In this document: positions 1 to 4,281 of the stretch, in pieces
Position numbering within the stretch: position 1 is the first letter of the stretch
How the letters are laid out: every line of letters begins with the position of its first letter
NCBI GenBank assembly: GCA_947296835.1
Contig: CAMYQS010000029.1
Span: forward strand, 1 to 10,182
Direction of reading: 5' to 3'
DNA: 10,182 nt
Source: an uncultured Atopostipes sp.
GTDB taxonomy: Bacteria; Bacillota; Bacilli; Lactobacillales; Carnobacteriaceae_A
The notes under the pieces: generated by a model
What the model was told of the DNA's origin: nothing
Database searches by the model: none
Seen by the model: only the letters and a program-made list of their open reading frames with translations
Translations under genes and position numbers: made by a program

Positions 1-93
1 TTATTATACTCATCAGATTCAGCTGGTTTAGTCGTGAAATGCGATAGTTCCTTAACACCAGAGGAAATCTTAGAAATAACCGAAGTAAATTAA
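1..93 (+). CDS. C-terminal fragment of an unidentified protein
   Basis: Reading from the first base, 30 sense codons run in frame to a TAA at 91-93; the start lies to the left of the window. The visible tail reads LLYSSDSAGLVVKCDSSLTP and continues to EVN at the C-terminus. It is immediately followed by a good intrinsic terminator, which supports a real gene end here. I do not recognise the family from so short a tail, and no motif is diagnostic. Confidence 0.5.
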   Translation, partial: LLYSSDSAGLVVKCDSSLTPEEILEITEVN

Positions 94-106
94 AATTCTA
101 CATTAC

Positions 107-148
107 AAAAAAGCTTTTGCGACTTCCGTCAAAAAGGCTTTTTTTCTT
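107..148 (+). terminator. Rho-independent terminator after the left-edge gene
   Basis: An interrupted hairpin is formed by AAAAAAGC-TTTT-(GC)-GAC and GTC-AAAA-GGC-TTTTTTT around a TTCC loop (124-127), followed by a seven-base T run at 139-145. It begins 14 bases after the TAA of the fragment at 1-93 and separates that gene from the next transcription unit. Confidence 0.75.
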
Positions 149-172
149 GATTCAGAGCGCACTTTAACGTAT

Positions 173-181
173 TGTTATAGT
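173..181 (+). promoter_or_regulatory. Candidate extended -10 promoter for the DUF2969 operon
   Basis: TGtTATAGT at 173-181 fits an extended -10 element (TGn plus a TATAAT-like hexamer), about 30 bases before the ATG at 211. There is no convincing -35 box at the right distance. The -10 overlaps a short inverted repeat, ATAGT-ATAA-ACTAT (177-190), which could be an operator or chance. The location between a terminator and the first gene of an operon supports a promoter here. Confidence 0.45.
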
Positions 182-210
182 ATAAACTATGGTAGAAAGT
201 TGGAAGTATT

Positions 211-441
211 ATGGCTCGTAAAAAGAAGAATGAAGAAGTGAGTATCGTTGCTACAAAACATGATAGCGATACGGTTACAGATTTAGAAGTTTTATTAGGA
301 GACCAAGTGATTGGTAAAATTTATCAAGGAGAAGAAGATCGTCAATTACAAGTAACATTTAATAACGATCAAAAAGGAACAGCTGTATCAATCGAAGATG
401 CTGTTCAAGCAATTCTTGCTGATTATAACTTACATAATTAA
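211..441 (+). CDS. DUF2969 family small protein
   Basis: This 76-residue protein has a basic start (MARKKKNEE) followed by an acidic, probably compact alpha/beta body: a VTDLEVLLGDQVIGKI segment near residues 22-37, a strand QLQVTFNN near 45-52, and a final helix VSIEDAVQAILADYNLHN. Size and pattern match DUF2969, a conserved family of lactic acid bacteria whose function I do not know. In several lactobacilli it lies near cell-envelope or shape genes, but no such neighbour is visible here. A weak GGAAG (202-206) precedes the ATG. It is probably the first gene of an operon with the YihY-like membrane protein, which starts 46 bases downstream behind its own strong ribosome binding site. Family assignment is from recall of the sequence pattern. 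Confidence 0.85.
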   Translation: MARKKKNEEVSIVATKHDSDTVTDLEVLLGDQVIGKIYQGEEDRQLQVTFNNDQKGTAVSIEDAVQAILADYNLHN

Positions 442-487
442 TATTAACGATTAACTCAAAACATATCGTTCAGGAAGGACAAACAAT

Positions 488-1453
488 ATGGAAGAGAGTA
501 CAACTAGGAAATATTCGTTAATTGATGCAGTGAAAATTATAATTCATAATTGGACAAGAGCATCTATTATGCAAGGCGCAGCTGAAATGGCCTACTATTT
601 ACTATTATCATTAGTGCCCATTTTATTAGTCGTTGCAAATATTATTCCGCTATTGCCTTTTAACACTGCAGAAATTTTAAATTTATTACAAGAAACATTT
701 CCAGAAGATATTACGCAAATCATCATGCCCATTGTGACGGATTACTTGAACAGTGGAAGTGGTGGAGCAATTTCAATTGGTTTACTAGCTTCGATTTGGT
801 CTGCGAGTAATGTATTTTCAACATTGCGACGCGTTTTAGATGAGGTATATGGATCAAAACAAGCGAAAAACTTTGTGATTTCTCGATTGCTTTCAGTTTT
901 GATTATGTTTTCAATATTAGGAATTGTTACTGTGGCAGTATTCGTATTTGTTTTCGGGGAACAAATTTTAGGAATTATACAAGGATTCCTTCAGATTGAA
1001 TTGCCGTTCGTACAACAGATTTTACAATTACGTTGGATCATCTTACCATTAATACTATTTGCAGTGGGACTCATTATTTACGACTTGGTGCCAAACCATC
1101 ATTTATCCATTCGTGATGCGATACCAGGTGCCGTGTTTTTCACAGTTGGTTTATTCTTAGTTACGCAGTCGTTCTCATTAATCACTCGTTTCATGGGTGG
1201 AAATGCGATTGCAAACCAAACAATTGGAGGATTTATAGCTTTGATGTTGTTCCTATATTTCGCGAACGTTGTGATATTATTTGGAGCATTATTGAACACC
1301 CTAATTTATGAAATTAAAAATGGGCAATCAGTACTCGATTATGAAAGTGAACGAGCAGAAAAAGAAAAGCTTAAAGAATCAGGTTGGCATGGTTATCCTG
1401 ATGAAGATAAAACTGTATTACTTAAACGAAAGTTATATAAAGTAAGTGAATAG
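488..1453 (+). CDS. YihY/BrkB-family polytopic inner membrane protein
   Basis: This 321-residue protein has about six hydrophobic segments, near residues 31-55, 93-112, 134-157, 183-200, 210-231 and 246-272. A cytoplasmic-looking N-terminus precedes them, and a charged tail (residues 275-321, rich in Glu and Lys) follows. Family-typical features are the opening helix with A-x-x-MAYYLLLSLVPILL (about 32-47), SIWSASNVFSTLRRVLDEVYG (about 102-122), the loop YDLVPNHHLSIRDAIPGA (about 198-215) and the GGFIALMLFLYFAN helix. The length fits the family. The family is widespread and was once mislabelled ribonuclease BN; its biochemical role is unsettled, so only a membrane location can be claimed. AGGAAGG at 472-478 lies 9 bases before the ATG. 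The gcvH start codon follows 27 bases after the stop, consistent with one operon. Nothing in the sequence suggests damage. Confidence 0.9.
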   Translation: MEESTTRKYSLIDAVKIIIHNWTRASIMQGAAEMAYYLLLSLVPILLVVANIIPLLPFNTAEILNLLQETFPEDITQIIMPIVTDYLNSGSGGAISIGLLASIWSASNVFSTLRRVLDEVYGSKQAKNFVISRLLSVLIMFSILGIVTVAVFVFVFGEQILGIIQGFLQIELPFVQQILQLRWIILPLILFAVGLIIYDLVPNHHLSIRDAIPGAVFFTVGLFLVTQSFSLITRFMGGNAIANQTIGGFIALMLFLYFANVVILFGALLNTLIYEIKNGQSVLDYESERAEKEKLKESGWHGYPDEDKTVLLKRKLYKVSE

Positions 1454-1465
1454 AATTTATTGATG

Positions 1466-1471
1466 AAAGGA
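1466..1471 (+). promoter_or_regulatory. Ribosome binding site fixing the gcvH start
   Basis: AAAGGA(G) ends 9 bases before the ATG at 1481. The reading frame stays open upstream to a TTG at 1460 and an ATG at 1463, but those codons would overlap or precede this site and encode residues with no family match. The ATG at 1481 is therefore the start. Confidence 0.8.
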
Positions 1472-1480
1472 GCATGTAAA

Positions 1481-1855
1481 ATGACTACAAAATACACACA
1501 AACAGGTTTATGGATTGAAGAAAAAGATGGAGTTGTTCGCGTTGGATTGTCAGAAAAAGGGCAAGATGACGTGGGGGAAGTAATGTTCGTTGAATTACCA
1601 AAGTTTGGCGAAAAACTAAGAATTGGCGATAATTTACTTAGCGTAGAAGGTGCAAAAGCTGTCAGTGAAATTTCAGCACCTATTACAGGAACGGTTCAAA
1701 AAGTACATGATGCGTTAGAAGATGAGATTGAAAAGCTAAACTCGAAGGATCGAGAAGATAACTGGATCATTGAACTAACTAATGTTTCTGGTTTTACTTC
1801 AGCTGAATTCAGTGATAATCCTTGGTTTGGACAGGTAAAACCTGAAGAAGTATAA
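1481..1855 (+). CDS. gcvH: Glycine cleavage system H-type lipoyl carrier protein
   Basis: From the ATG at 1481 this is a 124-residue protein with the GcvH biotinyl/lipoyl-like beta barrel: TQTGLWIEEKDGVVRVGLSE at the N-terminus, a VGEVMFVELP strand (about 31-40), then the lipoylation hairpin with EGAKAVS and SAPITGTV. By alignment with the usual ESVKA(A/V)S, the lipoylated lysine is Lys59. The C-terminus (NPWFGQVKPEEV) resembles GcvH tails. No gcvT or gcvP is nearby. In Firmicutes, GcvH also acts as a lipoyl relay, passing lipoate to 2-oxoacid dehydrogenase E2 subunits, and diverged GcvH-like proteins can partner with macrodomain/sirtuin enzymes. Either could apply here, and neither partner is in the window. 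It is probably the last gene of the DUF2969-yihY operon, ending at a strong terminator. Confidence 0.88.
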   Translation: MTTKYTQTGLWIEEKDGVVRVGLSEKGQDDVGEVMFVELPKFGEKLRIGDNLLSVEGAKAVSEISAPITGTVQKVHDALEDEIEKLNSKDREDNWIIELTNVSGFTSAEFSDNPWFGQVKPEEV

Positions 1856-1865
1856 TGTTTGAATC

Positions 1866-1914
1866 AAAAAAGCTGCTGAGAAGCATATCAAAATGCTCCT
1901 CAGCAGCTTTTTTT
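1866..1914. terminator. Strong bidirectional terminator between gcvH and the C26 hydrolase
   Basis: A run of A (1866-1871), a 9-bp perfect arm GCTGCTGAG (1872-1880), one mismatch, a further 5 bp, a 6-base loop (1887-1892) and the matching arms ending CTCAGCAGC (1899-1907), then a T run (1908-1914). The flanking A and T runs let it work on both strands. Its right edge overlaps the TAA stop of the convergent gene (1913-1915) by two bases. Confidence 0.9.
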
Positions 1915-2635
1915 ATTTTTTTACTAAATCAATAAAAGTCTTAATTACTTGTTGGCTATCTGCATACTTTTCAGCTAACACTTCTGGATGCCACTGTATC
2001 GCCATGACTTTTTGCTCTTTATCTTTACTTTCAATGGCCTCTATAATTTTATCCTCTGACCATGCCACAGCTTCGAACTCATCTGCTAAACCTTTAATGG
2101 CTTGGTGATGGTATGAGTTGATGACGGCTTTTGTCCCTAAACTTTGTCCAATCCATGAGCCTTTTTCGATTTTAATTGAATGAGTGGGGTAATCCCAGTA
2201 TGTTGGTTGCACGTGATTTACTTCTAAGTTAGGATATTGTGATAAATCTTGATATAGCGATCCACCAAAAGCCACATTCAATAATTGCAGTCCTCGACAA
2301 ATTGCAAAAATAGGTTTCTTTTGTCGCCATGCTTCTTCAATTAAAGCAATTTCAAAGGCATCTCGGTCTGGATCAATTTTACCAATTTTCAAGTCAGGTT
2401 CTTCACGATATAAGAGTGGGTCAACATCCGAACCACCCGTTAATACCAAAGCATCAATCATATCCACATATCTTTCAGCCTCTATGGGTTTTGATAAGGG
2501 TAAAATAACCGGCAATCCGCCAGCTTTCTCAATACTGCTTGTAACTGATCGTGGGGATTGGTTGACTTCAAAATTCAATAAATGGTTATCAATTCTTGTT
2601 AATAAATAGCCTGCGATTCCTATAATGGGTTTCAC
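1913..2635 (-). CDS. Gamma-glutamyl-gamma-aminobutyrate hydrolase family protein (peptidase C26)
   Basis: This 240-residue cytosolic protein has the class I glutamine amidotransferase-like fold. Visible motifs are LVLTGGSDVDPLLY (about 64-77), the nucleophile elbow FAICRGLQLLNVAFGG with Cys113, SYHHQAI (about 174-180), and the catalytic WHPE with His216 and Glu218 near the C-terminus. Cys-His-Glu is therefore complete. The length matches PuuD-like enzymes, which hydrolyse gamma-glutamyl amide bonds such as gamma-glutamyl-GABA in putrescine breakdown. No other putrescine genes are present, so the actual substrate is open; a general gamma-glutamyl peptidase is equally possible. The start is GTG (2635-2633), behind AGGAGAGGA at 2653-2645. 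It stands alone on the minus strand, diverging from rtcB and converging on gcvH. Confidence 0.9.
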   Translation of the reverse strand: MKPIIGIAGYLLTRIDNHLLNFEVNQSPRSVTSSIEKAGGLPVILPLSKPIEAERYVDMIDALVLTGGSDVDPLLYREEPDLKIGKIDPDRDAFEIALIEEAWRQKKPIFAICRGLQLLNVAFGGSLYQDLSQYPNLEVNHVQPTYWDYPTHSIKIEKGSWIGQSLGTKAVINSYHHQAIKGLADEFEAVAWSEDKIIEAIESKDKEQKVMAIQWHPEVLAEKYADSQQVIKTFIDLVKK

Positions 2636-2644
2636 CTTTCAACG

Positions 2645-2653
2645 TCCTCTCCT
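2645..2653 (-). promoter_or_regulatory. Ribosome binding site supporting a GTG start
   Basis: On the minus strand AGGAGAGGA lies 9 bases before the GTG at 2635. No in-frame ATG near it fits as well, and the GTG start gives the expected MKPIIGIAGY opening of this family. Confidence 0.8.
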
Positions 2654-2667
2654 AAACGGTAACTTTT

Positions 2668-2696
2668 ATTTTAACGCATTTCATACCATTTGTGAA
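2668..2696 (-). promoter_or_regulatory. Promoter of the C26 hydrolase gene
   Basis: On the minus strand TTCACA (2696-2691) and TAAAAT (2673-2668) are separated by 17 bases, each one mismatch from the sigma-A consensus. The predicted start would lie about 25 bases before the GTG codon. It sits back to back with the rtcB promoter, the two -35 boxes being only two bases apart. Confidence 0.65.
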
Positions 2697-2698
2697 AT

Positions 2699-2726
2699 TT
2701 GCCCTCTGATTGAAATGAGGTACAAT
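2699..2726 (+). promoter_or_regulatory. Promoter of rtcB
   Basis: TTGCCC (2699-2704) and TACAAT (2721-2726) are separated by 16 bases, about 30 bases before the rtcB ATG. The -10 is one mismatch from consensus and the -35 has four of six positions. It is divergent from the C26 hydrolase promoter. No sigma-54 site, the kind that governs rtc genes in enterobacteria, is seen. Confidence 0.6.
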
Positions 2727-2744
2727 GAAGTAGAGACCATATAT

Positions 2745-2749
2745 GGAGG
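2745..2749 (+). promoter_or_regulatory. Ribosome binding site fixing the rtcB start
   Basis: GGAGG lies 8 bases before the ATG at 2758. An in-frame ATG at 2743 overlaps this site and has no ribosome binding site of its own, so translation should begin at 2758 (MNRFIEIEG). Confidence 0.8.
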
Positions 2750-2757
2750 TATATAAA

Positions 2758-3870
2758 ATGAATCGTTTTATTGAAATTGAAGGAAAGAATAATCAGGCAA
2801 AAGTATTTAATCCAGATATTGATGAATCGTCGTACCAGCAAATAAAATTAATGCTGGACCGTGAAGAGTATAAAGACAGTACATTTCGATTTATGCCGGA
2901 CGTTCACTATGGAAAAGGGTCTACTGTTGGAACAACAATGACCGTAAAGGACCGAATCACACCATTTTTTATCGGCGTTGACATAGGCTGTGGGGTAAAT
3001 GTAACAGAATTAAAACTCACGAAAAAGGAAGCTTCGGATAAGAAATTCCTAAAAGCGTTCGACCGAAATGTTCGTCAAAATGTGCCGTTAGGTTTTAAGC
3101 GACACAATACTTTTAGAGATTCACCATTCTTAAATCGAGAAGATTTCTTAATAGCAGAGAATCTCGAAGAAGATACATTTCATCAATCTATCGGAACGCT
3201 AGGTGGCGGAAATCATTTCATCAGTTTAGAAGCAACAAATGATGGAAAGGTCTATCTACTGATTCACTCGGGGAGCCGTAACATCGGCCATACCGTCGCA
3301 ACGTTTTATCAGGATGTAGCGGATGAAATGAACCCCTTTGAGAGAAAAGGAGAAGCTTATCTAGATGGCGAAATGTTCGAAAACTATTTACATGATTTAT
3401 CTTTAGCGCAAAAATATGCGTTACAGAACCGAACAGCGATGTCGGAAGCTATTTTAGAAAGTACTGGTTTAGAAAAACGAGACCGGTTTGATTCCGTTCA
3501 TAACTATATTGATACGGAAACAATGATTGCTTGTAAGGGAGCCATTTCAGCAAAGAAAGGGGAGGAGATTGTCATCCCGTTCAATGCAAGAGATGGATCG
3601 GTTATCGCCAGAGGAAAAGGGAATGATGATTGGAATCATTCCGCACCACATGGAGCCGGACGCGTTATGTCACGTACACAGGCGAAAAAGAGAATTCCAC
3701 TTCCAGAATACCAAAAGATGATGAAAGATGTGTATTCAACATCCGTGTCGAAACAGACAGTAGATGAGGCACCAACGGCTTACAACAATCAAAAGAAAAT
3801 ATTAAAGTTAGCTGAACCAACGATTGAAGTGTTGGAGTACTTACGCCCAATCTATAACTTAAAAGCATAA
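2758..3870 (+). CDS. rtcB: RtcB-family RNA ligase (3'-phosphate/5'-OH splicing ligase)
   Basis: This 370-residue protein carries the RtcB hallmarks in order: PDVHYGKGSTVGTT (about 47-60), the metal-binding GVDIGCG with Asp75 and Cys78, GTLGGGNHF with Asn152 and His153, HSGSRNIG with His170, and APHGAGR with His298, the equivalent of the histidine that is guanylated. The C-terminal RPIYNLKA keeps a lysine next to the end, as in canonical members ending in VKG. The family joins RNA 2',3'-cyclic phosphate or 3'-phosphate ends to 5'-OH ends with GTP and Mn2+, in tRNA splicing or RNA repair. The protein is shorter than the enterobacterial (about 408) and archaeal (about 480) enzymes, as in a compact Firmicute clade. 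No archease, RtcA, RtcR or toxin gene is adjacent, so its RNA target is unknown. It is monocistronic between its own promoter and terminator. Confidence 0.92.
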   Translation: MNRFIEIEGKNNQAKVFNPDIDESSYQQIKLMLDREEYKDSTFRFMPDVHYGKGSTVGTTMTVKDRITPFFIGVDIGCGVNVTELKLTKKEASDKKFLKAFDRNVRQNVPLGFKRHNTFRDSPFLNREDFLIAENLEEDTFHQSIGTLGGGNHFISLEATNDGKVYLLIHSGSRNIGHTVATFYQDVADEMNPFERKGEAYLDGEMFENYLHDLSLAQKYALQNRTAMSEAILESTGLEKRDRFDSVHNYIDTETMIACKGAISAKKGEEIVIPFNARDGSVIARGKGNDDWNHSAPHGAGRVMSRTQAKKRIPLPEYQKMMKDVYSTSVSKQTVDEAPTAYNNQKKILKLAEPTIEVLEYLRPIYNLKA

Positions 3871-3879
3871 TATAAGAAT

Positions 3880-3916
3880 AGCAGAGCATCTCACTCATGA
3901 GGTGTTCTACTTTTTT
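3880..3916 (+). terminator. Rho-independent terminator after rtcB
   Basis: A 14-base arm (3880-3893) pairs with 3898-3911 around the loop CTCA, with one mismatch and two G-T pairs, followed by TTTTTT at 3911-3916. It begins 10 bases after the rtcB stop. Confidence 0.8.
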
Positions 3917-3923
3917 GTGGTGT

Positions 3924-4087
3924 GGGTAACATGCGACAAAGAAGGCTGACTCTGTCGCGTGTTTGGGTAACTTACGCCAAAGAAGGCTGACTCTGTCGCG
4001 TGTTTGGGTAACTTACGCCAAAGAAGGCTGACTCTGTCGCGTGTTTGGGTAACTTACGCCAAAGATACCTGATCCTGTCGCATCTTT
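3924..4087. repeat. Four tandem copies of a 41-bp intergenic repeat
   Basis: Copies begin with GGGTAAC at 3924, 3965, 4006 and 4047, an exact 41-base period. Copies 2 and 3 are identical. Copy 1 differs in its left part (ATGCGAC in place of TTACGCC), and copy 4 diverges after its first 19 bases. Copy 1 contains a perfect 6-bp inverted repeat, GCGACA (3933-3938) with TGTCGC (3953-3958); the others keep only a shortened ACGC/GCGT pairing. The array lies just after the rtcB terminator and contains no meaningful ORF. The spacing is too regular and the units too alike for a CRISPR array. It looks like a palindromic dispersed intergenic element that has been locally amplified. Confidence 0.9.
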
Positions 4088-4195
4088 AAAGAAGCTTTGT
4101 TTTATAAATATTTGAGATCCAGTAGGGAATATTTAATCAATTTTTTTACGAGCTACTGGTTTTGAGGTGCTTTGCTGCATAAGAGTAAAAGTATG
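4088..4195. other. Non-coding AT-rich spacer with an inverted repeat
   Basis: No plausible gene is present between the tandem repeats and the amylase promoter. The only structure seen is a perfect 7-bp inverted repeat, CCAGTAG (4119-4125) and CTACTGG (4153-4159), with a 27-base AT-rich spacer containing a seven-T run. It could be a regulatory or remnant element, or chance. Confidence 0.4.
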
Positions 4196-4224
4196 TTGAT
4201 TAACCCTAATTATCGTGGTATTAT
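4196..4224 (+). promoter_or_regulatory. Promoter of the secreted alpha-amylase gene
   Basis: TTGATT (4196-4201) and TATTAT (4219-4224) are separated by 17 bases, with TGG directly before the -10 giving an extended -10. Each hexamer is close to the sigma-A consensus. The predicted start is near 4231, about 50 bases before the ATG, directly ahead of the cre-like operator. Confidence 0.8.
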
Positions 4225-4232
4225 TTTTAAGT

Positions 4233-4247
4233 ATGCAAGCGTTTTCC
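4233..4247 (+). promoter_or_regulatory. cre-like CcpA operator at the amylase transcription start
   Basis: ATGCAAGCGTTTTCC matches the catabolite responsive element pattern WTGNAANCGNWNNCW at every fixed position except the last. It lies at about +3 to +17 relative to the predicted start, where bound CcpA would block initiation or early elongation. Glucose repression through CcpA is the usual control of amylase genes in Firmicutes. Assignment is by pattern only. Confidence 0.75.
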
Positions 4248-4258
4248 TTGTAAGGAAA
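4243..4258. promoter_or_regulatory. 16-bp palindrome in the amylase leader
   Basis: TTTCCTT-GT-AAGGAAA is a perfect palindrome within the predicted 5' leader, overlapping the right half of the cre site by five bases. It could be a second operator, for a sugar-responsive regulator, or a small 5' hairpin protecting the mRNA. No regulator gene is present to test this against. Confidence 0.4.
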
Positions 4259-4281
4259 TAGAATAGAAAAGGTGATAGTTA

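Noticed and set aside
1460..1480. TTG at 1460 or ATG at 1463 as the gcvH start
   Set aside because: They precede or overlap the AAAGGAG ribosome binding site; the ATG at 1481 is correctly spaced and gives a normal family N-terminus.
1913..2635. Firm assignment of the C26 hydrolase as puuD of a putrescine pathway
   Set aside because: The fold and triad fit, but no other putrescine genes are present, so only the family name is given.
2743..2757. ATG at 2743 as the rtcB start
   Set aside because: It overlaps the GGAGG that serves the ATG at 2758, and the extra five residues have no support.
3924..4087. CRISPR array
   Set aside because: The 41-base period is continuous repeat with no unique spacers, copies 2 and 3 are wholly identical, and no cas gene is nearby.
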